Below, piece after piece: positions 1-6,132 of a DNA stretch of 10,999 bases. The translations under genes were made by a program, and so were the position numbers. The stretch comes from Endomicrobium sp. (GTDB lineage: Bacteria; Elusimicrobiota; Endomicrobiia; Endomicrobiales; Endomicrobiaceae). Location: positions 1 to 10,999 of the forward strand of contig JAISRM010000157.1 in NCBI GenBank assembly GCA_031273645.1, read 5' to 3'. The notes beneath the pieces are model-generated. The model saw nothing but the letters and a program-made list of their open reading frames with translations. It was not told where the DNA came from and did not search any database. How positions within the stretch are numbered: the first letter of the stretch is position 1; every line of letters starts with the position of its first letter.

Positions 1-230
1 CGATATATCATCAAAGCCGAGACAGCATAGAAGCGCATTTAACGGTATGTTTTGCGGCATTAGCGATATGCAGATACATACAAGACAGAACAAAGCTTAG
101 CATTAAAAAATTTGTGCAACGTTTAGAACCACTAAGGACGGCAATAATTCAAATTGGCAACAAAGAATACACCGCTGAACCAGAAATAGATGATGATACA
201 TCCGCGATTATAAACTTATTGCAATTTTGA
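1..230 (+). CDS. IS4-superfamily transposase, C-terminal end only
   Basis: The reading frame is open from the window edge (first full codon at 3) to TGA at 228-230 and gives the last 75 residues of a transposase. The start of the visible part, YHQSRDSIEAHLTVCFAALA, matches the conserved C-terminal block of IS4-superfamily (IS1634/IS4-like) DDE transposases, in which a Y...R...E pattern carries the third catalytic acid. I take the Glu of the IEAH stretch as that residue. It is followed by the typical tail with a SIKKFVQ stretch. The catalytic N-terminal and central parts lie outside the window, so intactness cannot be judged. No stop or frameshift interrupts the visible part. I could not identify a right terminal inverted repeat with confidence, because the left end is not available for comparison. 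The family call is from remembered motifs. Confidence 0.78.
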   Translation, partial: IYHQSRDSIEAHLTVCFAALAICRYIQDRTKLSIKKFVQRLEPLRTAIIQIGNKEYTAEPEIDDDTSAIINLLQF

Positions 231-360
231 TTTGGTCACCAAAAGGTTGAAGTCAGGGGTTAATTTATAATAATGCTGTAATTTGTAAAAAAAGACGAAG
301 CTTTTAAAAAAATACGCGAAAGCGTTTGTTTTATTTTGCTTTATAAAATAAAATATTGAA
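231..360 (+). other. Junction between IS end and the large gene
   Basis: These 130 bp are non-coding. They should contain the right end of the insertion sequence, but its boundary cannot be fixed from one side. A perfect TATAAT occurs at 266-271. The nearest -35-like hexamer (TTGAAG, 247-252) is only 13 bp upstream, so it is not a convincing promoter by itself. A terminator-like hairpin lies at 314-337. The last 25 bp are almost pure A/T with no Shine-Dalgarno sequence before the ATG at 361. Confidence 0.5.
314..337 (+). terminator. Rho-independent terminator with GAAA tetraloop
   Basis: A perfect ACGC/GCGT stem (314-317 with 322-325) closes a GAAA tetraloop and is followed by a T-rich run (TTTGTTTTATTTT). 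An A-run before the stem can pair with the T-run after it, as in bidirectional terminators. It lies about 85 bp after the transposase stop and probably ends that transcript. The stem is short, so strength is uncertain. Confidence 0.5.
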
Positions 361-3300
361 ATGAACGTTAAAATAAAAGAAGCGGCTGGTTTAGTGTGCG
401 CTGTATGTTTGTTAATATGCGGCTTGCGGACGGTTTTGTTTGCATCTGCCGCAGAAAGCGGTTTAAAAGCGTCCTTAGACGGCGCTCCCGCGAATTATTT
501 TGACTCTCCTTATGCGAAAGTTATGTATTTTGCAAATCATTCCTCCGATCTTCTCGTAATTAACATTATGGATTTTTGCGGAGATTATAATTCACAGATT
601 GCAGTAAGCAGATTGCTGGAAAATATAGAAGCTTCCGGCAAAGAAGTTGAAATTTATGTCGAAGGCGCCTATGAAAAAGTAGATTTATCTTACCTTAAAG
701 AACTTTCCGGAAAACCTTTTTTTAACGCCTTAAGCGCCGCTTTTTTAAAAGGCGGGCAGATAACGGGAGCCGAAAGTTTTGCTTTGCGCAAACCCGGAAG
801 AATTTTACTGCCGCTTGAAGATAAAAACGTTTATCTTAAAAATTTCCGCGATAACTCTGTATTGCTAAAAGACAGGCAAAATATTCTCAGAGCCGCCGAA
901 AAATATTTTTCCGCTGCGGAAAAATCGTTAAACGCGCTGTTTGGGCATGACGGGTCCGTTTTTAAATCCGGACTTTTCAAATATAAAAAAGAATACGAAA
1001 ACGGACGCATAAAACGCGATTTGTTTGAGAAAAAAATCGTCGGTTACGCCGTAAAATTTGGCATTGATATAGATTATAAAAACCTGTACCCGAATTTTTA
1101 TAATTCGGCATCCGCAAGCGGAAATTTTAACGAACTGTTTTTAAAAACCGAAGAAGAAAATATCGTGTGGGAAATTCTTAAACGCCGGGCGTCTTCTGCG
1201 GCAGAATCAATTGCGATTGAACACGGGCGCATTTTAAGCCGCGTAAAAAAACTTTTACAAGGCGTAATTTCTTCTTATGAATACGAAAGTCTGGTCAAAG
1301 ACAATCCGGATATAAATTCTTTATTTAAAAGATATGCCGGCGCAAAACTTCCGGATGAAATTTTAAATTTTTATAATCTTTCTAAAGAATTTTACGCCGT
1401 AAACTCCGCCAGAAATAAAATTTTTATTGAAAAAGCCGGAATTCCTTTTTTTTACGGGACGCAATCCGGAAAATCAGGTTCTATGTCCGAGTCGTTTTCA
1501 AAAGCTTCAAAAATCAAAGTTTTAATTTCCCAATCCTATCATTGTCAAGGGCTGTCAGAACTTTTAAACGAAAGAAAGGTTTCAAATATAGCGATTTCTC
1601 CAAAATATATTTCAGGCGCCGGACAAAGTAAAAGAATGCGTCCGCAATTGCTGGAAGATTTTTCAGTTTTGGCGGCGCAAAAAGCGTTAAATCCGGAAGC
1701 GTTAATAGTAAAAAACGGAGATCTTGTTTTGCCTGAACTTTGCAGCGAGGCGTTAGGGTATGAAACTTTGGCTTTCTTTAATTCTTTATCCCGCCGCGCC
1801 AAAGACGAAGCTTTAAACGCTTATCTTGCCGCGCTTATAAAAAAAGTAAATTCATTAGTTTTAGCCGACAACAAAATTAAGTCGCTCAACATAACGTTTG
1901 TGGATAAAACGTTTACTTCTTATATTATTATGGTAAGAGTTCAAAAAGAAAACGGACAAACCCTTGAACAAATTTATGAAAGTTACAAAACTTCCGGCGA
2001 TTCGCAGTTTAAAATCGCGCAATCCCTGCAAAAATTTTTAAGCTTTTTTAAATTCCCGCAAAAATCGGCTTATTTGTATTATGAAAGTTTGAAAAATATA
2101 GAATACGTTTCAAAGAAAATAGAAGCCTTTGTATTATTTTTTTCCGGCGGAGCCGGTTTTGACGATTATGAACTTCTTGCGCCGGAGATAAAAAATTCTT
2201 TAACCGTTTTGTTTTACAATTCGTCGCTGGCTTTAAAGAACGCAAAACAGGAAGACAAAGAACTTAGCAAGGAACTTGCCGGCAAAATAAAACGCGTCTG
2301 CGCGCAGTCTTTCCGGCTTGTAAACGAGGGTTTTGGCAAGGTGAAGAATTTGTACGGCATTTACTGCGCCGCCAACAATCTCAATAAACTTCTTAAATCA
2401 AATAAAATTGAAATACCCGAGAAACTTTCAGCGTGGAAGAGCGGATATTATTATGACGGCAAAAAAGCTTACCGGCGTATTTTGCCTTATGTTGAAAAAT
2501 ACGTTTCAAACGTGAGCGTAAAAGACAGTCCGATTTTTGCTTTTGCCGCCGAAGGCTTTAAAGTTTTAGGCGCTTCGGGAAAAGACGCAAATCTTGAAGA
2601 CGAAGTTTTTCTTGCGATAAAAGACAGATATTTTAAAAAAGTTTTTGCAAAACAAGGTATGAAAGCCGCAGCCGCTTTGCAGTATTTAAACGTTCAAACG
2701 CTTGAAGCGTTAAACTTTTTGCCGCAAACAGGCGTTAAAAGCGCGCGGGAAAAACACAGCGCGCTTATAAGAAGTTTGATAGCTTTGCAGACGGTCGCGC
2801 AATATGCGCCGGCTTATAATGTTGAAGAAATTATTTTAAATGCTAATGCGGTTTTTGCCTCAAATTGTTCTCCTGAAAATTTCTGGTTTAAAAATATTTA
2901 TGAAAACGCTTTTATAAAAGCCGCCGCAGACACAGGCTTGCGAGACGTTTCTCAGGATAAAATCTATCGCGATATGGCCGGAGATTTTTTAATAAGCGTT
3001 GCAGAAGATATCTCTTTAAATCTGCAAATAAGACGTCAGGCAATTTTAAGACTGAAAGACTTTAACAACGGCAAAACTCAGGCGGCTCTTTCTTCAATAA
3101 AAACGCCGGAATTAATTTTATACGCCGAGCCTGTTTTATTTGATTTAAAAAGACGGCAGGCAAAAGATTTAATTTTTAGCGATTTAAATTTGTATTTGGA
3201 AAAATTTTTAACAGCCTCTGCTTACGAAAAAGAGATTTATGGCGCAGCCGCGCTTGACGTTTTGTTTTCAGCGCAGGCAAATAAAAATATTAAGTCCGGT

Positions 3301-4416
3301 CTTGTTAAAAAATTAAAAGAAATGCCGGAAGAATTTTTACGGCTCTTTAAAAAAGTTCCCGGATTTTTTGCGCAAGCTTCCGGCGCCGCCGACGGCGCTT
3401 TAAGTTATAATGCTTTTGTAATTTCAAACGAAGAAAATGCGGCCGCCGCCGCGCGCGGCTTAAAACTGCGCGGGTTTGAGCCGCTTGTTCTTGTAAACCG
3501 CGAAAATTTAGGCAAAAAAGATTTTTATTTTGCCGGTTTTAGCGAAAGCGGACTTTATCCGGTTTTCTTTGAAAGTATTTTGGCGCCCAATATAGTTAAA
3601 ACGCGTTTAGCGGGCGCGGCAGAATTTTTTGGCAGCGGTTATTTTTCGGAAGTTTTTAGTAATTTTATAACCGGCTCGGAAAGAAATTTTTGGCGTCCTG
3701 AAAAATCCGGATTTGCGTTTAATACTCTTCCTCTTTCAGCCTCGCTGATTGAAAGCGTTAAAAAAGCGGATATAATATTTGCCGGACTTTGCGATTTTAC
3801 AGTCGATTTGGCGCCGTGGCTGTCTTTTCCCGATTTATCTTCGGCTTTAAGTTCAAATAAGAAAGCCGTCAAAGTACTTATAAGCAACCCTTTTAATGAC
3901 GGAGGAAGCGTTACCGTATGGAAATATTTGGCGGTTGATTTTATAGAAAACGTTTCAGGCATGCGTTTTGAAAAACTTTTTAACCGCGTTGTTTCATGGA
4001 GCAGCGGAAATAAAGATTATAAAAATTTTAACGGGATTTCTTTTTCCGGACTTAAAACGCTAAAAGAAAGAAAAGTGTCTTTTCAGCTTTTTGATTACGG
4101 CGATGCGCAAAATGCCGTTTTGCATTTGCCGGATAAAAACGTTTCCGAAAAAGAATTTGAATTTGTTCCTTTAAGCAAAAAAGAAGCCGCAAGACTTTGG
4201 ACATTGGGGATTATAAGATCGTTTGAAGAATATAAATATATTCAGGCTCCCGAAAATTTTGACATATTTTTTAAAACCGTTAAAAGAGGAAATAAAATTT
4301 TTACCAAATGTTTCTACGTATGCAGCCCCGCCGCCGATCCTTCCAAAAATGAAGACACCCTTAGACAATGGCTCAAAAAAGAAAGCCCGTATTTATTATG
4401 GAATAAACTTCTATAG
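361..4416 (+). CDS. Giant exported protein, Tiki/ChaN-like N-terminal module, function unknown
   Basis: This gene encodes 1351 residues. Residues 1-30 form a Sec signal peptide: Lys-rich start, hydrophobic core of about residues 9-28, and an ASA cleavage site at 30/31. No other membrane span is evident, so the product is probably periplasmic or secreted. Residues of about 45-420 resemble, from memory, an N-terminal module of large secreted proteins of Elusimicrobiota and Omnitrophota, itself like the Tiki/ChaN (haem-binding/EreA-like) fold. The similar blocks are LLVINIMDFCGDYNSQ (64-79), IYVEGAYEKVDLS (98-110), GGQITGAESFAL (131-142) and LISQSYHCQGLSELL (388-402). The His-containing signatures I expect there (IQDAH- and GGFHTEG-like) are partly lost: the first has no His and the second keeps only H394. 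The remainder is helical and Lys/Phe/Ala-rich, with a HEAT-like patch near 885-960, and is not recognised. ATG 361 is the only start that yields a full signal peptide. No clear ribosome binding site precedes it. The gene is single, not in an operon. Confidence 0.8.
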   Translation: MNVKIKEAAGLVCAVCLLICGLRTVLFASAAESGLKASLDGAPANYFDSPYAKVMYFANHSSDLLVINIMDFCGDYNSQIAVSRLLENIEASGKEVEIYVEGAYEKVDLSYLKELSGKPFFNALSAAFLKGGQITGAESFALRKPGRILLPLEDKNVYLKNFRDNSVLLKDRQNILRAAEKYFSAAEKSLNALFGHDGSVFKSGLFKYKKEYENGRIKRDLFEKKIVGYAVKFGIDIDYKNLYPNFYNSASASGNFNELFLKTEEENIVWEILKRRASSAAESIAIEHGRILSRVKKLLQGVISSYEYESLVKDNPDINSLFKRYAGAKLPDEILNFYNLSKEFYAVNSARNKIFIEKAGIPFFYGTQSGKSGSMSESFSKASKIKVLISQSYHCQGLSELLNERKVSNIAISPKYISGAGQSKRMRPQLLEDFSVLAAQKALNPEALIVKNGDLVLPELCSEALGYETLAFFNSLSRRAKDEALNAYLAALIKKVNSLVLADNKIKSLNITFVDKTFTSYIIMVRVQKENGQTLEQIYESYKTSGDSQFKIAQSLQKFLSFFKFPQKSAYLYYESLKNIEYVSKKIEAFVLFFSGGAGFDDYELLAPEIKNSLTVLFYNSSLALKNAKQEDKELSKELAGKIKRVCAQSFRLVNEGFGKVKNLYGIYCAANNLNKLLKSNKIEIPEKLSAWKSGYYYDGKKAYRRILPYVEKYVSNVSVKDSPIFAFAAEGFKVLGASGKDANLEDEVFLAIKDRYFKKVFAKQGMKAAAALQYLNVQTLEALNFLPQTGVKSAREKHSALIRSLIALQTVAQYAPAYNVEEIILNANAVFASNCSPENFWFKNIYENAFIKAAADTGLRDVSQDKIYRDMAGDFLISVAEDISLNLQIRRQAILRLKDFNNGKTQAALSSIKTPELILYAEPVLFDLKRRQAKDLIFSDLNLYLEKFLTASAYEKEIYGAAALDVLFSAQANKNIKSGLVKKLKEMPEEFLRLFKKVPGFFAQASGAADGALSYNAFVISNEENAAAAARGLKLRGFEPLVLVNRENLGKKDFYFAGFSESGLYPVFFESILAPNIVKTRLAGAAEFFGSGYFSEVFSNFITGSERNFWRPEKSGFAFNTLPLSASLIESVKKADIIFAGLCDFTVDLAPWLSFPDLSSALSSNKKAVKVLISNPFNDGGSVTVWKYLAVDFIENVSGMRFEKLFNRVVSWSSGNKDYKNFNGISFSGLKTLKERKVSFQLFDYGDAQNAVLHLPDKNVSEKEFEFVPLSKKEAARLWTLGIIRSFEEYKYIQAPENFDIFFKTVKRGNKIFTKCFYVCSPAADPSKNEDTLRQWLKKESPYLLWNKLL

Positions 4417-4482
4417 GCATTGTCATGCCGTTTATATTAATGCCCGCGATATGCGAACATTATGACAAAACAAGCGCAGCTC

Positions 4483-4503
4483 GTCATTGCCGCGAAAGCG
4501 GGA
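4483..4503 (+). repeat. Hairpin repeat copy 1 (GTCATT-stem-GAAA-stem-GGGA)
   Basis: The core is a CCGC-GAAA-GCGG hairpin at 4490-4501, preceded by GTCATTG. The first 21 bases are identical to the copy at 4573-4597. Its 3' GGGAATCC part is replaced at 4504 by a CAGAC triloop hairpin, as if another small element had joined it there. Confidence 0.75.
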
Positions 4504-4525
4504 CAGACTTCGTCTGTTTTGTTTT
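4503..4525 (+). terminator. Triloop hairpin with T-rich tail after the large gene
   Basis: ACAGAC (4503-4508) pairs perfectly with GTCTGT (4512-4517) around a TTC loop, followed by a T-rich tract (TTTGTTTTT). It lies about 90 bp after the stop at 4416 and could end that transcript. The near-identical hairpin at 4637-4649 suggests it is also a dispersed element. Confidence 0.45.
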
Positions 4526-4530
4526 TGTCT

Positions 4531-4558
4531 GTCATCAACCCAGAGAAAACGGGAATCC
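4531..4558 (+). repeat. Hairpin repeat copy 2, degenerate
   Basis: This copy keeps the GTCAT start, the GAAA loop and the GGGAATCC end of the family, but the stem arms no longer pair properly (CCCAGA against ACGGGA). It is probably a decayed copy. Confidence 0.5.
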
Positions 4559-4572
4559 GTTCTCTCAGTGTT

Positions 4573-4597
4573 GTCATTGCCGCGAAAGCGGGAATCC
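4573..4597 (+). repeat. Hairpin repeat copy 3, best-preserved
   Basis: This is the fullest copy: GTCATTG, the stem CCGC-GAAA-GCGG (4580-4591) and the end GGAATCC. It serves as the reference for the other copies in the region. Confidence 0.75.
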
Positions 4598-4636
4598 AAG
4601 TTTAATATTAATATAGCTTCTAACATTATTTCTTTT

Positions 4637-4654
4637 CAGACTTCGTCTGTTTTT
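4637..4654 (+). terminator. Triloop hairpin with T5 tail, plus strand
   Basis: CAGAC (4637-4641) pairs with GTCTG (4645-4649) around TTC, followed by five T. It is the second copy of the hairpin at 4503-4517. With the oppositely tailed hairpin at 4660-4674 it makes a back-to-back terminator between converging genes. Confidence 0.5.
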
Positions 4655-4655
4655 A

Positions 4656-4674
4656 TAAAACAGCCAAAGGCTGT
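4656..4674 (-). terminator. Triloop hairpin with T-rich tail, minus strand
   Basis: ACAGCC (4660-4665) pairs with GGCTGT (4669-4674) around AAA. On the minus strand the hairpin is followed by a short T-run and then ATAAAA. It could terminate minus-strand transcription from the AraC gene, though it lies about 395 bp past that stop. Confidence 0.4.
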
Positions 4675-4699
4675 AAAAAGAATTTTTTAGTAAACGTGT

Positions 4700-4724
4700 A
4701 TTCCCATTTTCATGGGAATGACGG
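4700..4724 (-). repeat. Hairpin repeat copy 4, inverted, dRS3-like
   Basis: On the minus strand it reads GTCATT, CCCAT, GAAA, ATGGGAAT: the same flanks and loop as copy 3 with AT/AT in place of GC/GC in the inner stem. The 20 bp at 4700-4719 fit ATTCCC-N8-GGGAAT, the consensus I recall for the Neisseria dRS3 repeat. Confidence 0.65.
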
Positions 4725-4733
4725 CAAGAGGCA

Positions 4734-4753
4734 GTTTCCGCTTTCATGGCAAT
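4734..4753 (-). repeat. Hairpin repeat copy 5, inverted, degenerate
   Basis: The minus strand reads ATTGCCATGAAAGCGGAAAC, close to the ATTGCC-GC-GAAA-GC-GGGAA core of copy 3. The stem is only partly paired. It lies 10 bp from copy 4 in the same orientation. Confidence 0.5.
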
Positions 4754-4788
4754 TGGCAGACTGTCAATCCCATAAAATAGGCGCAGCC

Positions 4789-4809
4789 TGTCCAATTTTC
4801 ATGGGGACA
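4789..4809 (-). repeat. Possible hairpin repeat copy 6, inverted
   Basis: A TGTCC/GGACA stem (4789-4793 with 4805-4809) encloses a segment that reads CCATGAAAATTGG on the minus strand, keeping the GAAA loop of the family. Flanks have diverged. Confidence 0.4.
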
Positions 4810-4842
4810 AGTGTTTTTGCGTTTGTTTTTTGTCTTTGTTTT

Positions 4843-4862
4843 GTCCCATTAAAATGGGAAAC
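4843..4862 (+). repeat. Possible hairpin repeat copy 7
   Basis: A TCCCAT/ATGGGA stem (4844-4849 with 4854-4859) closes a TAAA loop and is followed by AAAC. The arms match those of copy 4. The GTCATT flank is shortened to GTC. Confidence 0.4.
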
Positions 4863-5013
4863 TATTTTTATTCCGGAATGTTTCTATCGGCAATCTGAGA
4901 GGATGCAAAGAGGCTGCAAGTTCAGCGCTCCTTGCAAATAAGTTAAGCGGAAAGCGGATAAAGAATTGAGAAATTTTAAGGATATATGTTAATTTCGAGC
5001 AAAAAGAATTTAA

Positions 5014-5036
5014 GCTTTTGCAAATGTTATAAAAGC
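5014..5036 (-). terminator. Weak hairpin just past the AraC gene
   Basis: GCTTTT (5014-5019) and AAAAGC (5031-5036) form a 6-bp stem with an 11-nt loop, 34 bp beyond the AraC stop. On the minus strand T-rich sequence follows. The stem is AT-rich and the loop large, so this is only a weak candidate. Confidence 0.22.
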
Positions 5037-5069
5037 GTTAATAAAAGTTTAATTTCTATTGCCTAAATA

Positions 5070-5972
5070 TCATCCTTTGCCTTTAATGCGCATAATATTT
5101 TTACGCGGAGGTTCGCCGAAAAGGCGTTTATATTCACGGCTGAACTGTCCAAAATTTTCATATCCTACTGAAAAAGCCGAGGCGCTTGCGCTCATATTGT
5201 CTGCAAGCATAAGCCGCTGCGCTTCCTGCAAGCGTAATCTTTTTTGATATTGAATAGGACTTAAAGTTGTAATTTCTTTAAAATGTCTGTGGAAAGTAGA
5301 AGCAGCCATATTGACATGCTTTGCCAGCTCCTCTATTTTTACAGGTTTTGACAGACTTTGTTTCAGCCGCATTATAGAACGAGCGATTTGGTGGTTTTGC
5401 GAACCAAGCGCATAGAACGAACGCAGCTGCGCCCCATTTGGACCGGTAAGCAAGCGATAATAAATCTCGCGCTTTATCTGCGCGGCAAGCGCAGGGATAT
5501 GTTCCGGTTTGTCCAACAGTTCCAAAAGCCTCAAGAATGCGTCGGCTATATCGGCGTCTACATGTTGGGTCAGCACGCTTTTAGAATCGCTGTCTGCAAG
5601 GTTATTTTGCGGGGACTCTATAGCTATTTGCGAAAGCATGGACATATCTAAATCAAGCGCTATGGCAAGGTGTGGTTTTAATGAGGAAGCCTTAATTATG
5701 GAACTGCTTACAGGAACCTCAATCCCTGCTATTACAAGATCGTTTTCCTTGCAGATATATTCGTTGCCGCCAAACAAAATCCGTTTATTTCCTTGAACAA
5801 ACATCGCAATCATCGGCTTGTAAAAACATTTGGAGATTTCAGACGGCGTATCCCTTCGGGATATTTGCAGCCCTTCTATATCCGTCGGATAAAATCCGGG
5901 CTTGGCTAATTTGCCAAGCAATCTCTTTTTAAGCAATAGCGAGGCGTGTTTCAAATCTATGCGGCTTAACAT
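5070..5972 (-). CDS. AraC-family transcriptional regulator
   Basis: This 300-residue cytoplasmic DNA-binding protein has two domains. Residues of about 20-160 match the AraC-type N-terminal domain (PF06719-like): YKPMIAMFVQGNKRILFGG (51-69) followed by EVPVSSSIIKAS (85-96) and HLAIALDLD (101-109). That domain presumably senses a small ligand. Residues of about 197-294 hold the two helix-turn-helix motifs. The first is around EELAKHVNMAASTFHRHFK (214-232) and the second around AFSVGYENFGQFSREYKRLFG (266-286), with the family linker SPIQYQKRLRLQEAQRLML between them. Length is normal for the subfamily. The ATG at 5972 has a good ribosome binding site (AAGGAG, 6 nt upstream). The gene is divergent from the CMD-hydrolase-cupin operon across 160 bp, the usual arrangement for a regulator of its neighbour. 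Autoregulation is likely, since the inverted repeat at 6008-6068 reaches its promoter. The ligand cannot be told from sequence. Confidence 0.93.
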   Translation of the reverse strand: MLSRIDLKHASLLLKKRLLGKLAKPGFYPTDIEGLQISRRDTPSEISKCFYKPMIAMFVQGNKRILFGGNEYICKENDLVIAGIEVPVSSSIIKASSLKPHLAIALDLDMSMLSQIAIESPQNNLADSDSKSVLTQHVDADIADAFLRLLELLDKPEHIPALAAQIKREIYYRLLTGPNGAQLRSFYALGSQNHQIARSIMRLKQSLSKPVKIEELAKHVNMAASTFHRHFKEITTLSPIQYQKRLRLQEAQRLMLADNMSASASAFSVGYENFGQFSREYKRLFGEPPRKNIMRIKGKG

Positions 5973-6000
5973 TTTTATCTCCTTATTTATGCTTTATTGC

Positions 6001-6029
6001 AGTGTAATAAATAACTTCCAATTTATCAA
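6001..6029 (-). promoter_or_regulatory. Probable promoter of the AraC gene
   Basis: On the minus strand TTGATA (6029-6024) is followed by a 17-bp spacer and TACACT (6006-6001). The -35 and the spacing are good, and the -10 keeps the TAnnnT positions. Transcription would start about 20-25 nt before the ATG at 5972. Confidence 0.5.
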
Positions 6030-6068
6030 TATAACAGCAGGATTGTGTATAAAATAGGCAGTTATTTA
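6008..6068. promoter_or_regulatory. Inverted repeat, candidate AraC operator
   Basis: TAAATAACT (6008-6016) and its exact reverse complement AGTTATTTA (6060-6068) are separated by 43 bp, with arm starts 52 bp apart, close to five helical turns. One arm lies in the spacer of the likely AraC promoter and the other just upstream of the operon's extended -10. This is where a regulator of both divergent units would bind. The arms are AT-rich, so chance occurrence is possible. Confidence 0.4.
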
Positions 6069-6090
6069 CATATATTCTTGCTTAATATAT

Positions 6091-6099
6091 TGTTATACT
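6091..6099 (+). promoter_or_regulatory. Extended -10 promoter of the operon
   Basis: TGT followed by TATACT (6094-6099) is an extended -10 element. No good -35 stands 17 bp upstream (6071-6076 is TATATT), as expected for an activator-dependent promoter. The transcript would begin near 6106, giving a leader of about 27 nt that contains the strong Shine-Dalgarno AAAGGAGG at 6117-6124. Confidence 0.5.
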
Positions 6100-6132
6100 T
6101 TGCGCAATAGAAAGGCAAAGGAGGAGTAAAAA

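Larger units (their letters stand above)
4417..5069. repeat. Repeat-rich intergenic region
   Basis: This 650-bp stretch between converging genes holds no convincing gene. The short open frames in it translate repeat copies. It contains at least six related hairpin repeats in both orientations (4483-4862) and three short perfect triloop hairpins (4503-4517, 4637-4649, 4660-4674). From about 4870 to 5069 it is AT-rich and mostly unremarkable, except for a weak hairpin at 5014-5036. The repeats look like miniature non-coding elements, not CRISPR: they are irregularly spaced, inverted relative to each other and diverged. Confidence 0.75.

Noticed and set aside
247..271. Promoter TTGAAG/TATAAT at the IS junction driving the large gene
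   Set aside because: The spacer is only 13 bp, and a terminator-like hairpin lies between it and the gene.
3639..3962. 107-codon minus-strand frame inside the large gene
   Set aside because: It is antisense to a continuous coding region and has no family resemblance.
4483..4862. CRISPR array
   Set aside because: Repeat copies are in both orientations, unevenly spaced and diverged, with no constant spacer length and no cas genes.
4425..4941. Several 60-80 codon frames on both strands
   Set aside because: Their translations (for example HCRESGNPS or RFRGNDN) are read-throughs of the non-coding hairpin repeats.
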